This document shows positions 27,841-38,100 of a stretch of DNA of 64,000 nt, piece after piece. How positions within the stretch are numbered: the first letter of the stretch is position 1; every line of letters starts with the position of its first letter. The translations under genes and the position numbers were made by a program. The notes under the pieces were generated by a model that did not search any database, was not told where the DNA came from, and saw only the letters and a list, made by a program, of their open reading frames with translations. Location: assembly GCF_900119915.1 (NCBI RefSeq), contig NZ_LT635455.1, positions 1,984,001 to 2,048,000 of the forward strand, given 5' to 3'. This DNA comes from Olsenella timonensis. Its GTDB lineage: Bacteria > Actinomycetota > Coriobacteriia > Coriobacteriales > Atopobiaceae.

Positions 27841-28735
27841 CCTGTTCACCACGCAGGAGGAGCGTGACGAGGCGGCGCGCGAGAAGGTCTCCGAGCTCCC
27901 CCTCGGCGCCATAGACCCGTTCCCCGACCACCCGTTCCGGGTGCGCGACGACGAGGAGATGGCCGACCTGGCCTCCAGCGTCGCCGAGCAAGGTGTGCTC
28001 ACGCCCGTCGTGGTGCGCCCGAAGGGGGACGGCCGCTACGAGCTCGTGAGCGGCCACCGCCGCAAGCGCGCGGCGGAGCTCGCGGGGCTCTCGGAGATCC
28101 CCGCCATAGTTAGGGACATGGGCGAGGACGAGGCGGTCGTCGCCATGGTGGACGCGAACATGCAGCGGGAGCGGGTGCTCCCGAGCGAGAAGGCGTTCGC
28201 CTACCGCATGAAGCTCGAGGCCATGAGGCGCCAGGGGAGGCGGACGGACCTCACCTCATCCCCGTCGGGGATGAAGTCGCCCGGAAGGCAGACGCTCGAG
28301 ATCATCGGGTCGGCCGCGGGAGACAGCAGGAACACCGTCCACCGCTACATCCGCCTCACGGAGCTCCTGCCCGAGCTGCTCGACCTCGTGGACGAGGGTC
28401 GCATGGGGATGCGCCCAGCCGTCGAGCTGAGCTACCTGCCGAAGAGGGAGCAGATGGCGCTCTGGTACGCGATCGAGGCGCAGGCGTGCACCCCGTCCCA
28501 CGCGCAGGCCATCAAGATGCGCTCCTTCTCCAGGGAGGGGCGGCTGTCGGAGGACGTGATCCTCTCGATCATGTGCGAGGAGAAGCCGAACCAGGCTGAG
28601 CAGTTCAGGATGCCCAGGGCGAAGCTCGGCCGGTTCTTCAAGCCGGGCACGAGCCGGGAAGCCATGGAGGAGCGGATCGTCCGCGCGCTCGAGCTCCTCG
28701 AGAGGCAGGAGCGGCGTCGCGGATGCGAACGGTGA
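27794..28735 (+). CDS. ICE ParB/Spo0J-like partition protein
   Basis: This ParB-family protein has 313 residues and starts at TTG inside parA. The ParB/sulfiredoxin fold carries PFPDHPFRVRDDEEM, SGHRRKRAAELAGL and DANMQRERVLPSEKAFAYRMK. The helix-turn-helix region is AGDSRNTVHRYIRLTELLPELLDLV. The last 30 residues are basic. It belongs to the ParB type common beside primase or helicase genes on Tn1549-like elements. No parS-like palindrome could be assigned to it. Confidence 0.88.
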   Translation: MARSREIPISLPSVDDLFTTQEERDEAAREKVSELPLGAIDPFPDHPFRVRDDEEMADLASSVAEQGVLTPVVVRPKGDGRYELVSGHRRKRAAELAGLSEIPAIVRDMGEDEAVVAMVDANMQRERVLPSEKAFAYRMKLEAMRRQGRRTDLTSSPSGMKSPGRQTLEIIGSAAGDSRNTVHRYIRLTELLPELLDLVDEGRMGMRPAVELSYLPKREQMALWYAIEAQACTPSHAQAIKMRSFSREGRLSEDVILSIMCEEKPNQAEQFRMPRAKLGRFFKPGTSREAMEERIVRALELLERQERRRGCER

Positions 28736-29081
28736 GATCGCATCGTTGCCCACTGTCTGCGGCTGCGCGCAGCCCTCCATTTCGGGTTTCCCCCTCCCCG
28801 CACCCCACCCCCTTCCCGCGAAGGGGACCAGCCGAAAGAGGGGGACTTTTTCTTTTCGGCTGGTAATCACAGTAGAGGAAACGTTGCAGGGGCGGCCTCC
28901 GGTCGCCCCTTCCCATGCCGGCAGGTCGGAGGAAGCGAATGAAGAAGCCGAGGGGGCGTCGCGTCACGATGCGGCTGCTCCCCTTCACGTTCAGGTCGAA
29001 GCGGATTGCGGGTCGACGTGGAGAGACCGCACGCCGCCCTTCGAAAAGGAAGGCCCGCGTCTGCGGGAGATAGGAGGAAGC
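28736..29081. other. Intergenic region with inverted repeat upstream of the LPQTG gene
   Basis: There is no convincing gene in these 346 bp. ACCAGCCGAAA and TTTCGGCTGGT (28827-28837 and 28854-28864) form a perfect 11-bp stem around a 16-nt loop; it may end the parAB transcript or act as an operator. Upstream is a C-rich stretch. TAGGAGGAAG just before 29082 is the ribosome-binding site of the surface-protein gene. Confidence 0.55.
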
Positions 29082-31871
29082 ATGGAAAAGGGAAGCACGG
29101 CTCCGCCCTCCATCGGAATACGAGAGATTGCAGTCGCAGTGCTGGTTTTGGCGCTGGCATTGGGCTCGGCACTCGCCTCGCCGCTCCGGGCGCAGGCGGC
29201 GGAGCAGGCGCGCGCGGTCTCCCAGGTCAGCTGGGAGGAGGCGAAGCCCAAGATCGAGTCGTACCTCGGCACGCCCTACGTGTGGGGCGGCAAGGACGAC
29301 TCGGGGTGGGACTGCTCGGGGTTCGTCGGCTGGGTGATGGTGCACGTCTACGGGACCGAGTGGCCCGGCGGATCGCCCGGCTACTGCGGCGTCTCGGCGA
29401 TCAAGGCGTACGTCGAGGATTCTTGGGTCTTCCACGGCGACTCCGCCGAGGGCTACAACGCGGCGTTCGACGCCGGCACGGTCCGCCCCGGGGACATCAT
29501 CGTGTTCTACAACGCCTCGGGCTCGACCGTGCACTCGGCGATCGCGGGCGAGGGCCAGACGATCTACCACGCGTGGTCGGAGTTCTACGGCACCTGCCAG
29601 AAGCGCTTCGACGAGGTGTGGGGCGTGAACGGCGGCCACGGCAAGGTCTACGCGAGCTTCGACGTGTACCGCGGCCTCGAGGACGCGGGGCGCATCCGGC
29701 TCCAGAAGACCTCCGCGCAGCCCGCCGCCACGGAGGGCAACCCGAACTACAGCCTCGCCGGGGCGGAGTACGCGGTGTACGACGACGCCGGCGCGCAGGT
29801 GGCCACGCTCGTCACCGACGGGTCCGGCGCGGCGGGCCCCACGGCGGACCTTCCCAGCGGCGCCTACACGGTGAGGGAGACCAAGGCGCCGGAGGGCTTC
29901 TCGCTCGACCCGGGCACCTACACGGTCGAGCTCGGCAGCGGCACGTGGGACGAGAGCCGCGAGGTCCTCGTGACCCCCGACCCCGAGGCGCCGCTCGCCG
30001 CGGCGTCGGTGGGGGTGCGGAAGCACGACTCGGAGACCGGGGAGGGCTCGCCCCAGGGCGGCGCCTCGCTCGCCGGCGCGGAGCTCCTCGTCGAGCACTA
30101 CGCCGTCGATCCCGCGTCCGTGGACGGCCCCGAGGACCTCGAGGGGCTGGAGCCCGACATGAGCGCCGTGGCGGTCACAGGCGAGGACGGCCGCGCGGAG
30201 GTCTCCTCCATGACGGCGGCCGACGGGACCGAGGTGCCGGGCGTGCCGCTCGGCGTCCTGCTCGTGACGGAGCGGAAGGCCCCGGAGGGCTACCTCGCCT
30301 CGGGCGAGCGGTTCCTGCTCAAGGTGTCGTCCGAGGACAACGCGTCGGCTGAGGTCTCCAACGAGGCCGACTTCGCCGAGGACGTCGCGCGCGGAGGGGT
30401 GCGGATCGAGAAGAACGACCTCGAGACCGGCGAGAACGCGCCCCAGGGCGGGGCCTCGGTGGACGGGGCGGTCTTCGAGGTAGTGAACGACTCCGCCAGC
30501 CCCGTCACGGTCGGCGGCGAGGAGGTCGCGCCCGGCGAGGTCGCGCTCACGCTCGAGACCGAGGGAGGGGCCGCGGAGTCCGAGCCCGACGCCCTGCCCT
30601 ACGGCGACTACCTCGTCCGCGAGGTCGAGGCGCCCGAGGGCTACCTCGGCACCGACGCCGAGGTCCCGTTCTCGATCGCCGAGGACGGCGAGGTCGTCGA
30701 GCTCACCGGGGAGCGCGCGGTGGCCAACCAGGTCAGGCGCGGCGACCTCGAGCTCGTGAAGGTCTCCGACGGCGACCTCTCCCGCATGGCGGGCGTGCCG
30801 TTCCGCATCACCAGCGCGACCACCGGCGAGTCCCACGTCGTCGTGACCGACGGCAACGGGTGCGCCAGCACGGCGGCCTCGTGGAACCCGCACACCGCGT
30901 CGACCAACGCCAACGACCAGGCGTCCGACGGCTCCTGGGACGCCTCCGCCGGAGTGTGGTTCGGGTCCTCCGGGCCCGACGACTCCAAGGGGGCGCTGCC
31001 CTACGACACCTACGAGCTTACCGAGCTCCCCTGCTCGGCGAACGAGGGCAAGGAGCTCCTCGGTCCCATCGAGGTGAGGGTCTACCGCGACGCCGTGACC
31101 GTGGACCTGGGCACGCTCACGAACGACGACCTGCCCCGCACCGTGGTCTCGAAGAAGTCCGTCACCGGGGAGGACGAGCTGCCCGGAGCGACCCTGCGCG
31201 TCTACGACGTTGACGGCGAGCTCGTGGAGGAGTGGGTCTCCGGCGAGGAGCCCCACGAGCTCACGCTGCTCCCGGGCACCTACACGCTCCACGAGGAGGC
31301 GGCGCCGGAGGGCTACCTCGTCGCCTCCGACGTGGCGTTCGAGGTCGCCGAGGGCGTCCCGGTGACCCAGGTCGAGATGGTCGACGAGCCCACCAGGGTG
31401 GAGGCCGGGAAGGTCGACGCGGCCACGGGCGAGCCGCTCGCGGGCGCGACCATGCAGGTCGTGGACGCCGAGGGGGAGGTCGTCGAGGAGTGGGTCTCCG
31501 ACGGCGAACCCCACCTCATCGAGGCGCTCGCCCCGGGCGACTACGTGCTCCGCGAGGCCGAGGCGCCCGAGGGCTACGCGCTCGCCGAGGACGTCCCCTT
31601 CACCGTGGAGGAGACGGCCGACGCGCAGGCCGTGACCATGGAGGACGAGGCCCTGCCGGGGACCGCCCCGGGGACGACGCCCGGCGGCCTGCCCCAGACG
31701 GGCGACTGGTCCTGGGCCGTCCCCGCGGCGTGCGCCGCCGGGGCCGCCGCCTGCGTCGGCGGCGCCGTCGCGCTCGGCTCCCGCCGCCGCGCCAAGGCGG
31801 CCCCGGCCGCTCCCGGATTCCGGCTCGGCGCCAAGGCCAGCGCGAAGGGAGGCAAGCGATGGAGACCGTGA
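29082..31871 (+). CDS. LPQTG-anchored surface protein: NlpC/P60 domain plus SpaA-type repeats
   Basis: This 929-residue protein starts after TAGGAGGAAG. It has a signal peptide (IAVAVLVLALALGSALASP...AQA). An NlpC/P60-type hydrolase follows, with Cys in GWDCSGFVGW, His in TVHSAIAG and a third His in IYHAW. About five prealbumin-like/SpaA domains come next, recognised by Lys starts (VRKHDSETGE, IEKNDLETGE, AGKVDAATGE) and the isopeptide Glu motif repeated as E-x-x-APEGY. The C-terminus is LPQTG, a hydrophobic span and a basic tail, so it should be sortase-anchored. It is carried on an ICE and may act in mating contact, wall remodelling or host adhesion. Confidence 0.88.
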   Translation: MEKGSTAPPSIGIREIAVAVLVLALALGSALASPLRAQAAEQARAVSQVSWEEAKPKIESYLGTPYVWGGKDDSGWDCSGFVGWVMVHVYGTEWPGGSPGYCGVSAIKAYVEDSWVFHGDSAEGYNAAFDAGTVRPGDIIVFYNASGSTVHSAIAGEGQTIYHAWSEFYGTCQKRFDEVWGVNGGHGKVYASFDVYRGLEDAGRIRLQKTSAQPAATEGNPNYSLAGAEYAVYDDAGAQVATLVTDGSGAAGPTADLPSGAYTVRETKAPEGFSLDPGTYTVELGSGTWDESREVLVTPDPEAPLAAASVGVRKHDSETGEGSPQGGASLAGAELLVEHYAVDPASVDGPEDLEGLEPDMSAVAVTGEDGRAEVSSMTAADGTEVPGVPLGVLLVTERKAPEGYLASGERFLLKVSSEDNASAEVSNEADFAEDVARGGVRIEKNDLETGENAPQGGASVDGAVFEVVNDSASPVTVGGEEVAPGEVALTLETEGGAAESEPDALPYGDYLVREVEAPEGYLGTDAEVPFSIAEDGEVVELTGERAVANQVRRGDLELVKVSDGDLSRMAGVPFRITSATTGESHVVVTDGNGCASTAASWNPHTASTNANDQASDGSWDASAGVWFGSSGPDDSKGALPYDTYELTELPCSANEGKELLGPIEVRVYRDAVTVDLGTLTNDDLPRTVVSKKSVTGEDELPGATLRVYDVDGELVEEWVSGEEPHELTLLPGTYTLHEEAAPEGYLVASDVAFEVAEGVPVTQVEMVDEPTRVEAGKVDAATGEPLAGATMQVVDAEGEVVEEWVSDGEPHLIEALAPGDYVLREAEAPEGYALAEDVPFTVEETADAQAVTMEDEALPGTAPGTTPGGLPQTGDWSWAVPAACAAGAAACVGGAVALGSRRRAKAAPAAPGFRLGAKASAKGGKRWRP

Positions 31872-31981
31872 TCGCCTGCGCCGTCACCGCGGTCGTCTCC
31901 TCGACGGTCACGCTCGTCGCCTACGCGTGCTGCGTGGCGGCGGGCAACGCGGACCGCGCCGAAGAGAAGGGGCACCGCTAG
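31859..31981 (+). CDS. Tiny membrane protein (40 aa)
   Basis: The reading frame starts METVIACAVTAVVSSTVTLV and ends GNADRAEEKGHR. It has one hydrophobic span (about 4-28) with two cysteines and a charged tail. The ATG overlaps the 3' end of the surface-protein gene (AAGCGATGG), and GGGAGGCAAG lies upstream as a ribosome-binding site. Its TAG stop overlaps the TAG of a convergent tiny gene (CTAG). The function is unknown. Confidence 0.6.
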   Translation: METVIACAVTAVVSSTVTLVAYACCVAAGNADRAEEKGHR

Positions 31982-32097
31982 GCGCCGTACAGGGCGCCGG
32001 CCGAATCGAGGGCGATGTAGAGCCCGACGAGTACGGCAATCGCGAACGCTGCGAAAAGCAGGGCGACAGCCGCCCTCAATAGAGCGAAAAGCCTCAT
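31978..32097 (-). CDS. Tiny membrane protein (39 aa), leftward
   Basis: The frame begins MRLFALLRAAVALLFAAF and ends DSAGALYGA, with one strong membrane helix (about 5-30). The ribosome-binding site GGAGGTGG lies 4 nt before the ATG, which is why this start was chosen over longer ones. It is the only leftward gene in this part of the ICE besides the AlbA-type gene. It is convergent with the 40-aa gene, sharing the CTAG stop overlap. It could be a toxin-like or regulatory micropeptide; the function is unknown. Confidence 0.55.
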   Translation of the reverse strand: MRLFALLRAAVALLFAAFAIAVLVGLYIALDSAGALYGA

Positions 32098-32191
32098 AAG
32101 ACCACCTCCGTCGCGGCAAGCGTAGCCCCTTCGAGCGAGGGGTGCCACACCGCGACGGAGCGCACATACCGGCATGCGCGAGAGGAGGATG

Positions 32192-35100
32192 ATGGCAGCT
32201 TCCAAGAGATTCATCGAGGAGCTCTACGCGGAAACGGCCCTCAGCGTCACGAAGAGCGGCGAGTCCTGGGCGCGCTTCCTCGCCTCCGCGGCGAGGAACT
32301 ATAAGCTCCCCTTCCACGAGCAGATGCTCGTCTTCGCGCAGCGCCCCGACGCGACCGCCGTCCTCGAACTCGAGCGCTGGAACTCGCTCTTCGACCGCTG
32401 GGTGAACCGGGGCGCGCGCGGAATCGCCGTGTTCCCCAGCTCCGGCGGGAGGAGGCTCAAGTACTACTTCGACATCTCCGACACCCATCCGGGGTCGTCG
32501 GCACGCGAGGTCCCCGTCTGGTCGGCGGGGGACATCGACGGAGAGGCTGCGATCCGCGCCCTTTCCGAGGAGTACGGGCTTTCCCCCGACGGCGACCTCA
32601 TGAGCGCGATCTCCGAAGCCTGCAACGCCTCGGCCGGCACCGACCTGGCGCCGTACGAAGTGGAGGCGGGCTCGCTGGCAGCGGCCCTCCGGTCATGCGC
32701 CCGCGCGTCAGCCGCATATGCCGTGGCCTCGAGGGTCGTCGCGAACCCGGGCGAGATGCCGCCCGAGCCGGTCGGAAGCATCGTCCGGCTCTTCGACTCC
32801 GTCGAGAAGGTGAACCTGCTCGGCGCTGCCACCTCGGCGGTGGCTCGCGGACCGCTCTCCACGCTGTCCCGCGCGGCCCTCGCGACAAAGGGGAATCGCA
32901 CCCTGGAGGCCGAGGCCGCGCGAGGAGAGAATCGGGACGAACCGAAGAGAAAGGAGGAACCGGACCATGGAAATGAGCTACGAAAGGGAGGGAACCGTGA
33001 GCCTGCCGGTCCTCGAGACGCTGTCAGATCCGTCGCCGACAGGGGCGTTCGCGCTGATGAGGCTGGAATTCCTCATGAGGAGCAAGCCGGTCCTCTACGA
33101 GAACCTGCTCACATCGGGACGCCTGTCGAGCCACCTCTCAGAGGCCCAGCGCCTAGCAGAGGAGCTGGTGGAGAGGACGGCCCCGAAGATAGCGGAGGCG
33201 GAGGGGGCATCCGACCGTCTCCGCTCGACGGATCCGATGACATGGGCGGGCCTGATGGCGGCGGCGAGAGCGTCGGCGGTGGAGATGGCGAGAAGGGACC
33301 TCATCGAAGTCTAGGCGAGGTCCGCGAACTCGGAGGGGCCGGGGGCGATTCCCCGGCCCCTCCGCATTACCGGACGACCATCGAAGTCGGCGCGCGCGTC
33401 CGCGTGGGCGCCGCGGACTACGAGGTCGATGCCATCGAGGGCGGCTCGGTCCTGCTCTACGACCCGACGGCCCCGCTCTTCCCGAAGCGCATGGGGATGG
33501 GAGAGCTCGCCGAGGTCGCCGAACCCGCCCGCAGCGAAGCGGCGGAGGGACAATCCCGGCGCACGGTTCCGCGTAAGAGCGCGGGACGACCCCAGGCGAG
33601 CCCGGAAGGGCAGCAGGAGCTCGACTTCCTCGCCCCCACCGGCGAGAAAGCGGCGAAGGTCCCTCCCGACGAAACGCTTCCCGACACCCCGGCGGGCCGG
33701 CTGAGGGCGAACATCGCCGCGCTCGAGGCGATGGGCCGCGCGGGCGATGACGGGAGGCTCTCGCTCGAGGAGCGGGCGGCCCTCTCCCGCTACACGGGAT
33801 GGGGAGGCCTCGGGCAGGTGTTCGACGAGGGGTCGCCGCGGTGGGAGGCCGAGCGGGCCCGGCTCCGGGAACTGCTCGGCGAAGACGGCTTCTCCGCGGC
33901 GCGGGCGTCGGTCCTCAACGCGTACTACACCCCGCCTGAGATAGCGAAGGCGGTCTGCTCCGCGCTGCGGTCGATGGGCGTCGGCGAGGGGAACGTGCTC
34001 GAGCCCTCATGCGGCACGGGCGCGTTCATCGGAGCCGTCGAGGGGGAGATCCCCGCGGCGCGCGTCACGGGAGTGGAGCTCGACCCGACCACCGCCCGCA
34101 TAGCCGCCCTCCTGCACCCGGGGAGCACCGTCCTGGCTCAGGGGCTCGAAGACGCGGCCCTCGCGGACGGCTCCTTCGATGCCGTCGTCGGGAACGTGCC
34201 ATTCGGCGACTACCAGGTCGCCGACACGAGGTACCGGGGCCGGGGCTTCCTGGTCCACGACTACTTCTTCGCCCGCGCCGTCGACCTCGTGAGGCCCGGC
34301 GGGGCGATCGCCCTCATCACATCCAAGGGGACGCTCGACAAGGCGAATCCCTCGGTGAGGCGCTATCTGGCCGAGCGCGCCGATCTGGTCGGCGCGGCAA
34401 GGCTCCCCAACACGGCGTTCTCCGGGTCGGGGGCATCGGTCACGGCTGACGTCATCATCCTGCGCAAGAAGGAGGGGCCATCAGTCGAGGAGCCCGAGTG
34501 GATCCACCTCGGCACGACGGAGGACGGCATACCGCTCAACCAATACTTCGCCGACAGGCCGGAGATGGTACTCGGCAGGATGACGACCCGCCGCGGCGCG
34601 CACGGAGGCGAGACGACCTGCGAGCCGGATGGCGACGAAAACGTAGCCGCCCTGCTCGCCCGGGCCCTCTTCCGCCTCGACGCGCGCTTCGAGGCGGCCC
34701 CTCGGCGCGAAGAGCCGGACGGGGACGGATCGATCCCGGCGGACCCGGCGGTGCGGAACTACTCCTTCGCGGTGCGCCGCGGCCGCGCCTGGTACCGGAT
34801 CGGCGCCCAGATGTACCCGCAGGAGCTCGGCCGGACCGCGCTCGCGCGCGTCGAGGGGATGGCGAAGGTCCGCGACGCGCTCCGAGCCCTCATCGACGCC
34901 GAGCGCCTCGGGGCGCCCGACGAGGAGGTGTCGGAGCTACAGTCGGCGCTGAACGCGGTCTACGACGCCTACACCGCCGCGCACGGGCTCATCAGCTCGC
35001 GCGCGAACTCCGCCGCGTTCGGGCAGGACTCGTCCTATCCGCTGCTGTGCGCCCTCGAGGTCCTCGACGACGACGGGAACCTGGTGCGCAAGGCGGACAT

Positions 35101-38100
35101 GTTCAGCAAGCGCACGATACGGCCCCACGAGAGGCCCACCAGCGCCGAGGGGCCCGAAGAGGCACTCGCCCTCTCGCTCTCCGAGCGCGGGCGCGTGGAC
35201 CTGCCCTACATGGCCACCCTCACCGGGACCGCGCCGGCGGACCTCGCGGATGCGTTGCGGGGCGAGATATTCCGCGTGCCGGGGACCGACGAGTGGCAGG
35301 CGGCGGACGAGTACCTCTCGGGGAACGTCCGGGAGAAGCTCGCGGCCGCCGAAGAGGCCGCCGCCTCGGACCGCTCCCTTGAGGCGAACGTCGAGGCGCT
35401 GCGCGCGGCCGTCCCGCCCGACATCCCGCCGGCGGACATCGGAATCCGCCTCGGAGCGACGTGGGTCCCTCCCGACGACGTGAGGGCCTTCATCTTCGAC
35501 CTCCTCGAGACGCCCTTCTACCACCGCCGCGCGATAACCGTCCAGTACTGCCAGGCGACCGCGCAGTGGGCGGTGTCCGGGAAGGGGACGGACCGGTACA
35601 ACGTGCGCGCGACCACGACCTACGGAACCAAGCGCATGAGCGCGTACCACATCATCGAGGAGACGCTCAACCTGCGCGACGCGCGCGTGGTCGACTACGT
35701 GCAGGAGCCGGAAGGAAAGAAGCGCGCCGTCCTCAACCGCGAGGAGACCGCGGTCGCCATGGCCAAGCAGGACGCGATCAAGGAGGCGTTCAGGGAGTGG
35801 GCCTTCTCGGAGCCCGCGCGGAGGGACAGGCTGGCGAAGCGCTACAACGAGCTCTTCAACGCTGTCCGCCCGCGAGCGTTCGACGGCTCGCGCCTCGAGT
35901 TCCCCGGCATGAACCCCGAGATACGGCTCCGCCGCCACCAGAAGGACGCGGTGGCGCGGATCGTCTACGGGGGCAACACGCTGCTCGCGCACGAGGTGGG
36001 GGCCGGCAAGACCTTCGAGATGGCAGCGGCCTCCCAGGAGCTCAGGCGCATCGGCCTCTGCACGAAGTCCCTCATCGTGGTGCCCAACCACCTGACGGAG
36101 CAGTGGGCAAGCGAGTACCTTACCCTCTACCCGGCGGCGAGCATCCTCGTCGCCACGAAGCGGGACTTCGAGAAGAGGAACCGCCGGCGCTTCTGCGCTC
36201 GCATAGCGACGGGCGACTACGACGCGGTGATCATAGGTCACACCCAGCTCGAGAAGATCCCGCTCACCCCCGAGCGGCAGCGGGCCTTCCTGGAGGAGCA
36301 GGTCGCAGACATGGCGGAGGGGATCGCCGCGGCGAGGGCCATGGCCGGCCAGCGCTTCACCGTGCGCCAGATGGAGTCAGCGAAGAAGAAGCTCGAGGCG
36401 AAGCTGAGGAAGCTGGAGGGCGCCGAGAGGAAGGACGACACCGTCTACTTCGAGGAGCTCGGGGTCGACCGGCTCTTCGTCGACGAGGCGCACTACTACA
36501 AGAACCTGTTCTTCTCGACGAAGATGCGCAACGTCGGGGGCGTCGCCCAGGCGGAGGCGCAGAAGTCGTCGGACCTGTTCGCGAAGTGCCGCTACCTCGA
36601 CGAGCTCACGGGCGGGAAGGGCGTGGTGTTCGCCACGGGGACGCCCGTCTCCAACTCCATGGTCGAGCTCTACACCATGCAGCGCTACCTCCAGTACGGG
36701 GAGCTCAGGCGAATGGGCATATCGCACTTCGACTGCTGGGCGTCGACCTTCGGGGAGACGGTGACGGCCCTCGAGCTCGCGCCCGAGGGTACCGGGTACC
36801 GGCAGAAGACGCGCTTCTCCAAGTTCTACAACCTCCCAGAGCTCATGGCGCTGTTCGGGCAGGTGGCGGACATCCGCACCGCCGACACGCTGGGGCTGCC
36901 CGTCCCGAAGGTCAGCTACCGGAACGTGCGCGTCGAGCCGAGCGCGATCCAGCGCGAGCTCGTGGCGGGCCTCTCCGAGCGGGCGGACCGGGTGCGGAAC
37001 GGGTCGGTCGACCCATCGGTGGACAACATGCTCAAGATAACCAACGACGGGCGGAAGCTCGCCCTCGACCAGAGGCTCGTGGACGGGTCCCTGCCGGAGA
37101 ACCCGCGGGGGAAGGTCGCCGTCTGCGCGGACAACGTCCTGCGCATCTGGGAGGAGACCGCCGACAGGCGCCTCGCCCAGCTCGTGTTCTGCGACCTCTC
37201 GACCCCCAAGGGTGACGGCTCGTTCAACGTGTACGACGACCTCAAGCGCCGCCTCGTCTCCCAGGGGATCCCGCCGGAGGAGGTCGCCTTCATACACGAC
37301 GCGCCGACCGAGGCCCAGAAGGCGCAGCTGTTCTCGCGCGTCAGGTCGGGCCAGGTCCGCGTGCTCATGGGCTCGACCCAGAAGATGGGCGCGGGCACGA
37401 ACGTGCAGAGGCTCCTCGTCGCGCTGCACGACCTCGACTGCCCGTGGCGGCCCGCCGATCTCCAGCAGAGGCTCGGGCGCATCGCGCGCCAGGGCAACCT
37501 CAACGACGAGGTCGAGGTGTACCGCTACGTCACGGAGGGGACCTTCGACGCCTACCTGTTCCAGCTGGTGGAGAGCAAGCAGCGGTTCATCGGGCAGGTC
37601 ATGACGTCGAAGTCGCCGGTCAGGGCGGCGTCGGATGTTGACGAGACGGCGCTCTCGTACGCCGAGCTCAAGGCGCTCGCGACCGGGAACCCGCTCATCA
37701 AGGAGCGCATGGACCTCGACGTTGAGGTGTCGCGGCTCAAGCTCCTCAAGGCCGAGCACCTCTCCCAGCGCTACGAGCTCGAGGACCGCCTGCGCGGGGA
37801 GCTCCCCCGCCGCGAGGAGGCCCTCGCCAGGCGCGTCGAGGCGCGGGAACACGACTCGGGGACCGTCGCGGCGCCGCCCGACGCATTCGAGATGGAGGTG
37901 ATGGGGACGACGTACACCAGCCGGGCGGAAGCGGGCGCGGCCATCGCCGCGGCGCTCGAGGGGCGGGAGGCCGAGGCGCACGTCGTCGCTGGGTCCTTCC
38001 GGGGCCTCGCGATCGAGGTCTCCTACGATGCGGTCGAGCGGACTCGCAAGGCGGCGCTCGTCGGCCGCGACCGTTACGAGGTAGCGCTCGGCGACGACCC

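Noticed and set aside
28638-31514. 958-aa antisense frame over the LPQTG gene
   Set aside because: Opposite a gene with signal peptide, catalytic motifs and sortase signal; no motifs of its own.
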